Below are positions 31,618 through 40,584 of a stretch of 64,000 nt of DNA, piece after piece. Every line of letters starts with the position of its first letter. The first letter of the stretch is position 1. The position numbers were made by a program, and so were the translations under genes. This stretch comes from Gaiellaceae bacterium (GTDB lineage: Bacteria > Actinomycetota > Thermoleophilia > Gaiellales > Gaiellaceae), in the NCBI GenBank assembly GCA_030446625.1, contig JAUJMY010000003.1, forward strand, positions 124,001 to 188,000, written 5' to 3'. The notes below the pieces were generated by a model. The model was not told the DNA's origin. It searched no databases and was given only the letters and a program-made list of their open reading frames with translations.

Positions 31618-33497
31618 GCCTGCGCTACGTCCCGTACCACGAGCTGGAACGGATCCGCTCGCTCGACGCCGACCCGCGCGAGCGCGCCGCCGCGTTCGCC
31701 GATGCGTGCCGCCTGAACGTCCTCTACATGGTGATGCGCGCGGGATCGGGACACATCGGGACGAGCTTCAGCTGCATCGACATCCTCTCGTGGCTCCACC
31801 TCGAGGTGCTCGGCGACGACGACCGCTACTTCTCGTCGAAGGGACACGATGCACCCGGCCTCTACTCCGTGCTGATCGGGCTCGGCCGGATCGAGTTCGA
31901 CAAGCTGCACGCGCTGCGCCGGCTCGGCGGCCTCCCGGGGCACCCGGACGTCCTGGCGACGCCGCAGGTGTTGACCAACACCGGGTCGCTCGGAATGGGC
32001 GTCTCGAAGGCGCGCGGGTTCGTGCTCGCCGACCGCCGGCTCGGCCGGTCGGGACGCGTCTTCGTCCTCACCGGCGACGGCGAGCTCCAAGAGGGGCAGT
32101 TCTGGGAGTCGCTCCAGCCGACCGCGAACCGGGGCATCGACGAGCTGACGGTCATCGTCGACCACAACAAGCTCCAGTCCGACACGTGGGTCGAGCGCGT
32201 CTCGCCGCTCGGCGATCTGGCCGCGAAGGTGCGTGCGTTCGGGTGGCAGGTCGGCCGTTGCGACGGGAACGACGTGCACGCGCTCGCAGCGGAGCTCGAC
32301 CGGCTCGCGAGCGAAGGAGAGGGCGCTCCGAAGCTCCTGATCGCGGACACGCGCAAGGGCGCAGGCGTGCACCGGATGGAGCCGCACGACGTCCCGGACG
32401 AGGAGACGTCGCTGTACGGCTTCCACTCCGGCGCGCCCGTCGCCGACGATTACGAGGCCGGCGTGGAGGAGATCGCCGCGCGACTCGCGCGCCGGCTCGG
32501 TCGCGACGTTGAGCTGGTCGAGGAGCCGCTCCCGCGGCGAACGCCGCCCGAGCTCCCGCAGCGCCTGATCGAGGCGTACTCGCGCGCGATCCTCGACCTC
32601 GGCGAGCGCGAACCGAGGCTTGTCGCGCTGGACGCCGACCTCAGGCTCGACACCGGCCTCGTCCGCTTCCGCGACACCTATCCCGAGCGCTTCTTCGAGT
32701 GCGGCATCGCCGAGCAAGACATGGTCTCGATGGCCGGCGCGATGGCGCTCGGCGGCCTGCTGCCCGTGTGCCACTCGTTCGCGTGCTTCGTGACCCCGCG
32801 CGCGAACGAGCAGATCTTCAACAACGCGACCGAGGGCACGAAGGTGATCTACCACGGGTCGCTGGTCGGGATCGTCCCGGGCGGGCCGGGGCACTCGCAC
32901 CAGATGATCCGCGACATCGCGCTGATGGCATCGGTGCCGGGAATGGCGGCGATCGAGCCGTACTGCGACGCCGAGGTGGCGGCCGCGCTCGAGTGGGCGG
33001 TGCGCGACGCGGAAGGGCCCGTCTATCTCCGCCTCGTCTCGCCTCCGTGGGAGCTCGGCTTCGATCCACCGGTGACGCAGCTGGAGCAGGGCCGAGGTAC
33101 GGTGCTCCGAGAGGGGGACGACGGCGTCTTCGTCTGCACGGGGCCGGTGCTCGTCTCGCAGGCGTGGGCGGCGTGCGAGCTGCTCGCCGGCGAGGGCGTG
33201 CGGTTCGGGCTCGCCGCGCTCCCGTGGCTGAAGGACGTCGACGGGGCGTGGCTCGCGGAGGTCGCGGCCGGAGCGCCGATCGTGTGCCTGGACAACCACT
33301 ACGTCGTCGGCGGCCAAGGCGACGCGGTGCTGTCGGCGCTCGCCGCCGCCGCTCCCGAGTCGGCGGCACAGGTGCGGAAGTTCGGCGTCGACCGCGTCCC
33401 GGTGTGCGGCGCCAACGACGAGGTCCTGCGCGCGCACGGGCTCGACGCCGAGAGCGTCGCCGCGCGGGCGCTGTCGATGCTCCATTCGCGCGTGTGA
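31614..33497 (+). CDS. Full-length transketolase in the ulosonic-acid operon
   Basis: This 627-residue protein carries all transketolase domains in one chain. The TPP domain has SGHIGTSFSCIDIL, SSKGHDAPGLYS and GDGELQEGQFWES ending at VDHNK (the GDG-to-N TPP motif). The pyrimidine domain begins near 315 with FECGIAEQDMVSMAGAMAL, whose Glu activates TPP. The C-terminal domain follows from about 500. The family moves two-carbon ketol units between sugars. Start GTG 31614 overlaps the CMP-sugar synthetase stop. Placement inside a NeuB operon rather than a pentose-phosphate context argues for a dedicated role, such as making or lengthening the unusual sugar backbone. Confidence 0.92.
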   Translation: MSLRYVPYHELERIRSLDADPRERAAAFADACRLNVLYMVMRAGSGHIGTSFSCIDILSWLHLEVLGDDDRYFSSKGHDAPGLYSVLIGLGRIEFDKLHALRRLGGLPGHPDVLATPQVLTNTGSLGMGVSKARGFVLADRRLGRSGRVFVLTGDGELQEGQFWESLQPTANRGIDELTVIVDHNKLQSDTWVERVSPLGDLAAKVRAFGWQVGRCDGNDVHALAAELDRLASEGEGAPKLLIADTRKGAGVHRMEPHDVPDEETSLYGFHSGAPVADDYEAGVEEIAARLARRLGRDVELVEEPLPRRTPPELPQRLIEAYSRAILDLGEREPRLVALDADLRLDTGLVRFRDTYPERFFECGIAEQDMVSMAGAMALGGLLPVCHSFACFVTPRANEQIFNNATEGTKVIYHGSLVGIVPGGPGHSHQMIRDIALMASVPGMAAIEPYCDAEVAAALEWAVRDAEGPVYLRLVSPPWELGFDPPVTQLEQGRGTVLREGDDGVFVCTGPVLVSQAWAACELLAGEGVRFGLAALPWLKDVDGAWLAEVAAGAPIVCLDNHYVVGGQGDAVLSALAAAAPESAAQVRKFGVDRVPVCGANDEVLRAHGLDAESVAARALSMLHSRV

Positions 33498-33522
33498 CGA
33501 AGCCGCCCGTGTATCCGCTCCA

Positions 33523-34404
33523 GTGACGCCGGCAACCGCTCGCCACCGGCCGTCGCGCGAGGCGCTGCGCCACACCGCTCTGGAGGTACGGCGCGTCGTC
33601 GGCGCGCCGGTGCGCCTGGCCCGCCAGCTCGGCCGGCTCGATCACCGTCTCGGCACGACGCTCGACGTCGGTCGCCTCGACTACCCGCATGACGACATCT
33701 ACCTCCGCCTCGATTCCCGCTACGCACCTTGGCGTCTCCGCTCCTGCGCGAAGGAGCCCTGGACGGTTGCGTGGATCGAGCGCTGGCTCGAGCCGGGCGA
33801 GACGCTGTACGACGTCGGCGCGAACGTCGGCGCGTACGCGCTCGTCGCCGCCAAGGTGGCGCCCGACGCGCGTGTGGTCGCGTTCGAGCCGGGCTACGCG
33901 AGCTTCGCCTCGCTGTGCGAGAACATCCTGCTGAACGACGCCGCAGAGACGGTCCACCCGCTCCCAGTCGCCCTCGGCGCCTCGACCTGCCTCACGCTCT
34001 TCAACTACCGTGAGCTCGACGCCGGAGCGGCGCTGCACAGTCTGGGCGACGACGGCGGCTTCGTCGCAGCGTACCGCCAGCCCGTGCTCTCGTATCGCCT
34101 GGACGACCTCGTGGCCACGTTCGGCCTTCGGCCGCCCAACCACGTCAAGCTCGACGTGGACGGAGCCGAGTCGGACGTCCTCGAGGGGGCGCGGGACCTG
34201 CTGACATCCGAGACCTTGCGATCGCTGATGGTTGAAGTCGACGGACCTGCGGAGACCGCGATTGTCGGACGGCTCGCGGCCGCCGGCCTGGAGCTCGTGG
34301 AGCGGTACGAGCCACGGCAGACGCGTGTCGGCCATTCTCCTACCCATTGGTCGGGGTTGTTCGCGCGGCGCCATGTCCAGCGACCGACGGCGGAACGACG
34401 ATGA
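33523..34404 (+). CDS. FkbM-family methyltransferase
   Basis: This 293-residue protein has an N-terminal helical leader (1-75) and an FkbM-type SAM domain: ETLYDVGANVGAYALVAA (motif I), VVAFEPGYASFASL, and HVKLDVDGAESDVLEGA, the diagnostic K-D-V-[DE]-G-[AE]-E stretch. FkbM enzymes usually methylate a hydroxyl group on a sugar or other small molecule. Start GTG 33523, 25 bases after the transketolase, and an ATGA overlap with the next gene suggest it completes this transcription unit. It may methylate the sugar made by the upstream pathway or another unit of the glycan. Confidence 0.85.
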   Translation: MTPATARHRPSREALRHTALEVRRVVGAPVRLARQLGRLDHRLGTTLDVGRLDYPHDDIYLRLDSRYAPWRLRSCAKEPWTVAWIERWLEPGETLYDVGANVGAYALVAAKVAPDARVVAFEPGYASFASLCENILLNDAAETVHPLPVALGASTCLTLFNYRELDAGAALHSLGDDGGFVAAYRQPVLSYRLDDLVATFGLRPPNHVKLDVDGAESDVLEGARDLLTSETLRSLMVEVDGPAETAIVGRLAAAGLELVERYEPRQTRVGHSPTHWSGLFARRHVQRPTAERR

Positions 34405-35843
34405 AGGTCGTCTTCTTCATGTCGCACGGCGTCTTCGCGAGGAACTTCGAGTGGACGCTTCGCCTGCTCGCCGAGCGCGGCCACGACCTCGTCGTCGCGC
34501 TCGACGCACCCACGGACCAGCGTGGCCGCAGCGTGGACGAGCCGCTCGCGTCGATCGCGGCCGCGCACCCGAACGTCCGCGTCGTCGCGTCTCCGCGGCC
34601 GCGGCCGCGGCGTCGGCCCTCCTCGCTCGCCGGCGTGCTCGCCCGCCGCTGGCTCGACTACCTCCGGTATCTCGAGCCGCCGTACGACGACGTCGCGGCA
34701 CTGCGCGCAAGGGCACGCGCCGCCGCGGTCGGGTCGAGCCTCGTGCCGGAGACGGTGCTGCGCCGGTCCTCCATCCGGCGCGGCCTGAGGCGCGCGTTCA
34801 CGCTGGCGGAGCGGCGCCTGCCGCTACCGCGGGAGGTACTCGCCTTCCTCGCGTCGGAGCGGCCCTGCGTCGTGCTCGTGACGCCGGTCGTCGATCTCGG
34901 CTCACCGCAGACGGAGTACCTGCGCGCGGCGCACCGGTGTCGCATCCCGACGCTGGTGCCGGTTGCGAGCTGGGACAACTTGACCGTCAAGGGCGCCCTG
35001 CACGAGCTGCCCAACCGGATCGCCGTCTGGAACGAGACACAGCGACGCGAGGCGGTCGAGCTTCACGGCCTCCCGCGCGACCGGATCGTCGTTACCGGTG
35101 CGGTGGCGTACGACCACTGGTTCGACTGGACGCCTAGTCGCGACCGCGCGTCGTTCTGCAGCCGCGTCGGTCTCGACCCGCGACGCCCGTACGTCCTCTA
35201 TCTCTGCTCCTCTCCCTTCGCCGCACCGGACGAAGCGGCGCACATCGTCGCGTGGGCGTCCGCGCTCCGAGCATCGACCAGGCTCCGGGACGTCCAGGCG
35301 CTCGTTCGCGAGCATCCGCAGAGCACGTTGGAAAGCGACGGACTCCACGAGCTCGCGAGGCTCGACGGTGTCGCCGTCTACCCGCCCGGCGGTCGAAGCC
35401 CCGTCGACGCCGCCTCGCGGGCCGACTACTTCGACTCGATCCACCACAGCGCGGCCGTCACGGGCGTGAACACGAGCGGGTTCATCGAGAGCTCGATCGT
35501 CGGCCGGCCGGTCCACGCTCTCCTCTCGCGCCGCTACCGCGGTAGCCAGGAGCAGACGCTCCACTTCCACTACCTGCTCGAGGCGAACGGCGGCCCCGTG
35601 CGCGTCGCCGCCTCGTTCGGCGAGCACGAGCGGCAGCTGGAAGAGGCGCTCGCGACGCCGCCCGAGGCGACGCGCGGGCGCGCGCTCCCGTTCCTCGAGC
35701 GCTTCGTGCGGCCGTTCGGGCTCGGCGAGCCGGCGTCGCCGCGCCTGGTGGCGGCGGTCGAGGAGCTGGCGTCCGGCCGCCGGACCGCGACGATTCCGGA
35801 GGGGCACGTCTCGACGAGCCACGCCGCGGCGCGCGCGCCGTAG
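34401..35843 (+). CDS. GT-B-like glycosyltransferase of an uncharacterised family (SWDNLT type)
   Basis: This 480-residue protein starts MKVVFFMSHGVFARNFEWTL, a GT-B-style first strand and loop. Its central block has VASWDNLTVKG, WNETQRREAVELHG, VTGAVAYDHWFDW and YLCSSPFA. The C-terminal half has REHPQ and HHSAAVTGVNTSGFIES, which resemble the donor-side motifs of CDP-glycerol/UDP-GlcNAc-epimerase-like GT-B proteins. Two paralogues (35937 and 44980) share the same order, so this is a real family. I cannot name a substrate. It overlaps the FkbM gene by an ATGA junction. Confidence 0.65.
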   Translation: MKVVFFMSHGVFARNFEWTLRLLAERGHDLVVALDAPTDQRGRSVDEPLASIAAAHPNVRVVASPRPRPRRRPSSLAGVLARRWLDYLRYLEPPYDDVAALRARARAAAVGSSLVPETVLRRSSIRRGLRRAFTLAERRLPLPREVLAFLASERPCVVLVTPVVDLGSPQTEYLRAAHRCRIPTLVPVASWDNLTVKGALHELPNRIAVWNETQRREAVELHGLPRDRIVVTGAVAYDHWFDWTPSRDRASFCSRVGLDPRRPYVLYLCSSPFAAPDEAAHIVAWASALRASTRLRDVQALVREHPQSTLESDGLHELARLDGVAVYPPGGRSPVDAASRADYFDSIHHSAAVTGVNTSGFIESSIVGRPVHALLSRRYRGSQEQTLHFHYLLEANGGPVRVAASFGEHERQLEEALATPPEATRGRALPFLERFVRPFGLGEPASPRLVAAVEELASGRRTATIPEGHVSTSHAAARAP

Positions 35844-35936
35844 CACGCGACCGCCCACCCGGCTCTCGAGCACGTCACGCCGCGCGCGGACCGCGAAGCA
35901 CAGCTGCCGGCTCGCTGCGAGTATCCTGCCGCCACG

Positions 35937-37622
35937 GTGTCGCCGGAGAATTTCGAGCTCGGCGACCGCGCGGGTCGCGAAGGGCGTCTGCGCATCCTCT
36001 TCTTCATGCTCGCGATCAACTTCGATCGCGTCTTCGAGTGCTTCCTGCGCGAGCTCCTGGAGCGGGGGCACGAGGTACGCGTCCTGCTCGACCGCCAGAA
36101 GACCGGGCTGCCAGCCGGCGAGACCGCGCTCTTCGACGCGCTCCGCGCGGAGTTCCCCAACTTCTCGTACGCGCTGCTCGGGCGCCGCCGGACGCCGTGG
36201 CTTCGGGCGGCGACCGCGGTTCGGCACGCGATCGACTACCTCCGCTACCTCGAGCCGGAGTTCCGGGACGCCCACGCGCTGCGCGAGCGCGCCCGCTTGC
36301 GGGCCTCACGCCTCGTACGGGCTCCCCTGCGGCTTCCGCTCCTCCGCGCGCCGAGCGGCCGGTGGGCGGTGGGCCGGCTCCTCCGACGAGTCGAGGCAGC
36401 GCTGCCGATCCCCGCGAAGCACCGGAAGCTCGTCGCCGGTCACTCGCCCGACGTCGTGCTCGTCTCGCCGCTCGTCGGGCTGGGCTCGTGGCAGGGGGAG
36501 CACCTCCGCGTCGCGGCGCAGCTCGGCATCCCGAGCGTCCTCGTCGTCGCGAGCTGGGACAACCTCACCAACAAGGGAATCATCCGCGACGTGCCGACCT
36601 GGACGATCGTCTGGAACGCCGCGCAGGTCGACGAGGCGACGCGGCTACACGGGTTGGCCCCCGAGCGCGTCGTCGCGACCGGCGCGCACACGTTCGATCA
36701 CTGGTTCGGCTGGTCCCCGAGCACGACACGCGCCGAGTTCGCCGGGAGGCTCGGATTCGATCCCGCGCGGCCGATCCTTCTCTACGTCGGCTCGTCGAGG
36801 TTCATCGCCGAGGACGAGGCGGAGTTCGTGTCCGAGTGGGTGCGACGGCTGCGCGCGAGCGGCGATCGGCGGCTCGCGGAGGCGGGCGTGATCGTGCGGC
36901 CGCATCCGCAGAACGCCGGCCAGTGGCGCGAGTTCGACGTCTCGGAGCTCGGAAGCACCGTGGTGTGGCCGCGCGCCGGCGCCGCGCCGACCGACGCGGA
37001 GCGGAAGGCGGACTACTGGGACTCGCTGCACCACTCGAGCGCCGTGATCGGGATCAACACGAGCGCGCTGATCGAGGCGGCGATCGCCCGCCGGCCGGTG
37101 CTCACGCTCGCCGACGAGCGGTTCCGGCAGACGCAGGAAGGGACCCTGCACTTCGCGCACCTCGCGGGCGCCGAGGGCGACGGGGGCGTGCTGACAGTGG
37201 CGCGCTCCTGGGGCGAGCACCTCTCCCACCTCGTCGCCGCGCTCGACCGGCCCGACGTCTTCGCGAGGCGGATCGAGGGCTTTCTCGAGAGCTTCGTGCG
37301 GCCCGACGGTCTCGACCGCGCCGCGGCGCCGCAGGCGGCCGATATCGTCGAGCGGGCAGCGGCGACCGCCGTCGAGCGCGTTCCGGCGCCGGCCGCGGCC
37401 TCGGTCGCGCTCCGCGCGCTCACGCCGATCGTCGTGGCGGCGGCGGTCGCGCACGATCTCCTGCGCTTTCCCGCGCGGTGCTCGCGGTGGCTGCTCGCGC
37501 GGCGCGCGGAAGCTCAGGTAGGCCGGCGACCGAGCTCGGCCGGGCCTCGGCGCGACGTCGTCACGCCGGACGCAGCCACTCTTCCCCCGGCACGGCGCGC
37601 ATCCCGTGAGCCGCTACGCTGA
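35937..37622 (+). CDS. GT-B-like glycosyltransferase, paralogue of 34401 (SWDNLT type)
   Basis: This 561-residue protein is similar over its length to the preceding gene: LRILFFMLAINFDRVFECFL, VASWDNLTNKGI, WNAAQVDEATRLHG, TGAHTFDHWFGW, YVGSSRFIAEDE, VRPHPQ and HHSSAVIGINTSALIEAAI. An extra basic C-terminal tail (about 490-561) has a hydrophobic amphipathic stretch and Arg-rich ending, perhaps for membrane binding. Start GTG 35937 after a 93-base gap. The tandem position of two divergent paralogues suggests sequential transfers on one glycan. The substrate is unknown. Confidence 0.65.
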   Translation: MSPENFELGDRAGREGRLRILFFMLAINFDRVFECFLRELLERGHEVRVLLDRQKTGLPAGETALFDALRAEFPNFSYALLGRRRTPWLRAATAVRHAIDYLRYLEPEFRDAHALRERARLRASRLVRAPLRLPLLRAPSGRWAVGRLLRRVEAALPIPAKHRKLVAGHSPDVVLVSPLVGLGSWQGEHLRVAAQLGIPSVLVVASWDNLTNKGIIRDVPTWTIVWNAAQVDEATRLHGLAPERVVATGAHTFDHWFGWSPSTTRAEFAGRLGFDPARPILLYVGSSRFIAEDEAEFVSEWVRRLRASGDRRLAEAGVIVRPHPQNAGQWREFDVSELGSTVVWPRAGAAPTDAERKADYWDSLHHSSAVIGINTSALIEAAIARRPVLTLADERFRQTQEGTLHFAHLAGAEGDGGVLTVARSWGEHLSHLVAALDRPDVFARRIEGFLESFVRPDGLDRAAAPQAADIVERAAATAVERVPAPAAASVALRALTPIVVAAAVAHDLLRFPARCSRWLLARRAEAQVGRRPSSAGPRRDVVTPDAATLPPARRASREPLR

Positions 37623-37661
37623 GACACGGGCCGGCGTGTCCGGCCCGCCACACGAAAGACC

Positions 37662-38606
37662 GTGAGTTCCACGCCGGAGACGATCGCGCCCCCCGTGAGG
37701 CCGACGCCTGCCGCCCCGCCGGCGGGCGCGGTTCAAATCATCACGCGCAGGCAGACGGTCGCCGAGTCCCTCGTCGAGGCGTGGCGGTGCAGGCACGTCC
37801 TCTGGGCTCTCACGACCACGTCTTTCACCGGGATGTTCGACCAGGTGCTCCTCGGCCCGTTCTGGATCCCGATCACCATCGCCGTGCAGACGCTCGGTCC
37901 CGCCCTGATCTTCGGCGCCGTGCTCGACGCGCCGACCCCGAGCGGAATCCCCTACCTGCTGTTCTTCCTGGTGGGGATGACGGTGTGGAGCACCTTCCGG
38001 CGGAGCCTCAAGTTCACGATTCGGAGCTTCCACCAGTTCAGGCGGCTGACGCGCGAGGTGTCGTTTCCGCTCCTCCTCGTGCCGCTCGCGGCGATCGCGC
38101 AGCTGGCGCTCGAGATCTTCATCCACTTCGTGTTCATCGCCGGCGTCGTCTGGTACTTCTTCTACACCGACGGCGTCGTCCACGTCACCCTCGGCCCGCA
38201 GCTCCTGCTCGCCCCGGTCGCGCTGCTCTGGGCGCTGACGCTCGCGGCGGGGATTGCGTTCTTCACCGCACCGGTCTTCATGCGCGCGCGCGACATCCGG
38301 ATCATCGTGAGGCTGGCGCTGCCGTTCTGGATGTTCGTCACCCCGATCATCTATCCGCTCAGTCACCTCCAGGGCGGGGCCCGGACGGCGGCCCAGGTCA
38401 ACCCGATGACCGCGATCACCGAGCTCTTCAAGTTCGCGGTGCTCGACAGGGCCGTGGTCGAGCCGGTCGCGCTCGTGTGGAGCGGCTTCGTGACGGCGGC
38501 CGTCTTCCTGAGCGGGATCTGGTTCCTCAGCACCGTGGGAACCCGCCTGGTCGGCGTCCAGTCGCTCGCGGACGAGGACGAGGACGATGGCTCGGTTCTC
38601 GTCTAG
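37662..38606 (+). CDS. ABC-2-type polysaccharide exporter permease, no ATPase nearby
   Basis: This 314-residue permease has a proline-rich soluble leader (1-30), about six membrane helices and the ABC-2 landmarks VLLGPFWIPITIAVQTLG, FRRLTREVSFPLLLVP and FWMFVTPIIYPLSHL, as in Wzm/TagG transporters that export lipid-linked glycans. An acidic tail (DEDEDDG) ends the protein. No ATP-binding partner (Wzt/TagH-like, with Walker A and LSGGQ motifs) is encoded in the window. It either pairs with a distant subunit or has lost its partner. Start GTG 37662. It overlaps the next gene by 20 bases. Confidence 0.85.
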   Translation: MSSTPETIAPPVRPTPAAPPAGAVQIITRRQTVAESLVEAWRCRHVLWALTTTSFTGMFDQVLLGPFWIPITIAVQTLGPALIFGAVLDAPTPSGIPYLLFFLVGMTVWSTFRRSLKFTIRSFHQFRRLTREVSFPLLLVPLAAIAQLALEIFIHFVFIAGVVWYFFYTDGVVHVTLGPQLLLAPVALLWALTLAAGIAFFTAPVFMRARDIRIIVRLALPFWMFVTPIIYPLSHLQGGARTAAQVNPMTAITELFKFAVLDRAVVEPVALVWSGFVTAAVFLSGIWFLSTVGTRLVGVQSLADEDEDDGSVLV

Positions 38607-39363
38607 CGCGCCGTCGCCGCCGCCGACGGTCGACTGGAGGCGCCTCGCGGACGGCCGGCCGCGGCGTCTGAAGCGCGGCCGGCACTTCGACGCGGAGGTC
38701 TCCGATCTCGTCGAAGACGCGCACCGGGTGGCCCGCGAGCTCGGCCTGGCCGTGCGCACGTACGCCGACAAGCGCGATCCGGACAAGTACGTCTGGTTCC
38801 AGTTCGCCCGAGCCGAGATCGGGCGCGGCGAGCCGTGTCCGTGCGGCGGCACGAGGCTCCGTCGCGTCCACCTCCACTTCCTGGCGTGCGACGACTGCGG
38901 TGCGCGCCTGATCCTGCGAGACAGCGCGGCGCCGCCGCGCGAGCAGCAGGTCGAGGAGACGTTGCTCGAGGAGGCGTTGCTCGCGGAGGAGGCGGCGGCG
39001 TTCGAGGAGGCGCTGACCGAGGAGGCGAGAGCGAACGAGCGGCGGGATCACGAGCGGCGGGAGGCGAGGCGGATCGCGCGCAAGGTCGCGCGATCCGCCT
39101 CGCTCTCCACGTATCGCGACGTTCACCTCTCGAAGCAGGAGGTCGCCGGCCTCGACGCGTACGTCGGCTTCGGCGTCGACCCGATCGGGCGCGACGTCCT
39201 GCTGGTCGTCTCCGTCCTCCACGAGAACGGCGCGCCGATCCCGGATCCCGCCTCGCCGCTCGGGTACGCGCACAGGGTCGAGCGGTGGCCCGTCTGGCGC
39301 TTCCCGGACGCCGTCGACACGGCGGCTCTGCGGTCGCGCGACTGGGAGATCCACCTCCCGTAG
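38587..39363 (+). CDS. Unknown protein with zinc-ribbon-like Cys pairs and long charged helix
   Basis: I do not recognise this 258-residue protein. Residues 1-75 are basic and hydrophilic. Residues 83-105 contain CPCGG and LACDDCG, a four-Cys zinc-ribbon-like pair. Residues 115-170 are almost pure Glu/Ala/Arg and should form a long charged helix or coiled coil. Residues 175-258 look like a compact alpha/beta domain (VHLSKQEVAGLDAYVGFGVD, LLVVSVLHENGAP). Start ATG 38587 lies inside the ABC permease gene, so the two are coupled. It converges on the minus-strand GT array with 57 bases between stops. A transporter-associated or nucleic-acid-binding role are both open. Confidence 0.55.
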   Translation: MARFSSSAPSPPPTVDWRRLADGRPRRLKRGRHFDAEVSDLVEDAHRVARELGLAVRTYADKRDPDKYVWFQFARAEIGRGEPCPCGGTRLRRVHLHFLACDDCGARLILRDSAAPPREQQVEETLLEEALLAEEAAAFEEALTEEARANERRDHERREARRIARKVARSASLSTYRDVHLSKQEVAGLDAYVGFGVDPIGRDVLLVVSVLHENGAPIPDPASPLGYAHRVERWPVWRFPDAVDTAALRSRDWEIHLP

Positions 39364-39420
39364 CTCGACGCGCTGCGGCCGGCGCCGGCACGCCGACGTG
39401 TCGACGCCGCCCTGGTGCTC

Positions 39421-40584
39421 TCAGCCGCTGTTCCCGCGGCGCGAGACGACCTTCGCCGCGCGGGCGAGGGCCTTGAGCGGCCGCCGGCGAAGCTCTCGCT
39501 CGAGCGCGAGCTTCTCGCGCGTGGCGGCCAGCTTCTCGCTCAGCACCCGCACCCGTCTGCGCAGCTTCTCGAGCTCGCGCGCGTCCGGGTGCACCTCGGC
39601 GGCGCGGATCGCGCGGGCGAGCTCGCCGCGGAGGTCGGCGGCGGGCCCGGGGAGGTCGGGCCAGGCGAGGCGGGCGCCGGGGTCGGGTTCCGGGTGGGGA
39701 TGGTTGGGCGTGCGGCCGGCGCGAAGCGCGGCCAGCCGTTCCTCGAGCCGCTCGTCGACGACGAGCCGTCCGGCGCGGATCCCCTCCGCGAGCTCCTCGT
39801 CGTCGAGGAGGACCTTGTCGTAGAGCTGGCGCAGCCGCCCCTGACGGTACTCCTCGTACGGTTGCCGCTCGGGCACGGCCGTCCCGGGTGGGGGCGGCTG
39901 CTCGCCTTCCTTGCGGTGTTGCAGCCAGCCCTGGTACTCGGGGTCGAACTGCCGGCCGCGGCTTGCGACCTTGCGCTCGTAGTCGGCGTAGCTGCGCATC
40001 GGGAAGTGGAGGCACTCGATCGGCGTCCACGCCGCCGGGACGGTGGCCAGGTCGCTGTCGACCAGGTTGTGGTTGCCGCCGACGACCCGCACGTCCGGGC
40101 GGGCCCGGTGGGCGATGTTCTTGAACCGGGAGCTCGTCCCCGGCTTCGTCGTGTACGTCTCGCGGACGGTCATCCGCTCGTAGAAGGCGCCGTCCTCGTC
40201 GGGGCGGGGGAGGAAGTTGTAGACGGGGATGTCGAGGACCCCGTACTCGGGCGGGACCGCCCGGAAGACGTCGGCGAGCGAGCCGCGGCGGGCGAGATAG
40301 AACTCGTCCGCGTCGCCGTTGATCACCCAGTCGGCACCGTGCTCCGTGCAGGCCAGGCGGGCCATCCGCGTCACCCACTCCGCCTGCAGGAAGTCGGGGC
40401 TCTCCTCGCGTAACAGGACGACCCGCCCGCCGGCGGCGTACCGCTGCACGGTCTCGACCGTCCCGTCGCGCGACTGGTGGTCGGTGACGATCACCACGTC
40501 GACCCCATGGCTCAGGTGATGCTCGAGATTCGCCCCGATCACCTCCCCCTCGTCACGCACCAGCAACGTCAGCGCGAGCTTCAT
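39421..40584 (-). CDS. GT2-like glycosyltransferase, near-identical tandem copy (downstream)
   Basis: This 387-residue protein starts at ATG 40584 (KLALTLLVRDEGEVIGANL). It has VTDHQSRDGTVETV, VINGDADEFYLARRG at the DxD site and PIECLHFPMRSYADYERK, all of the GT2 type with a Glyco_tranf_2_4-like core, and ends in a charged helix. Residues 1 to about 330 are nearly identical to the upstream gene (40581-41855); the two DNA copies differ at only one base in about 987 that I can see. The C-terminal helices differ. The two genes overlap by ATGA, so this is a tandem duplication in one operon. Confidence 0.8.
   Translation of the reverse strand: MKLALTLLVRDEGEVIGANLEHHLSHGVDVVIVTDHQSRDGTVETVQRYAAGGRVVLLREESPDFLQAEWVTRMARLACTEHGADWVINGDADEFYLARRGSLADVFRAVPPEYGVLDIPVYNFLPRPDEDGAFYERMTVRETYTTKPGTSSRFKNIAHRARPDVRVVGGNHNLVDSDLATVPAAWTPIECLHFPMRSYADYERKVASRGRQFDPEYQGWLQHRKEGEQPPPPGTAVPERQPYEEYRQGRLRQLYDKVLLDDEELAEGIRAGRLVVDERLEERLAALRAGRTPNHPHPEPDPGARLAWPDLPGPAADLRGELARAIRAAEVHPDARELEKLRRRVRVLSEKLAATREKLALERELRRRPLKALARAAKVVSRRGNSG
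39592..40578 (-). repeat. Tandem duplication unit, downstream copy (about 987 bp)
   Basis: This stretch matches 40863-41849 base for base, at an offset of 1271, apart from a C here at 39624 where the other copy has G at 40895. It covers most of the two GT2 genes but not their C-terminal helices. No insertion-sequence ends or transposase flank the copies, so unequal crossover or gene conversion explains it best. Confidence 0.9.
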
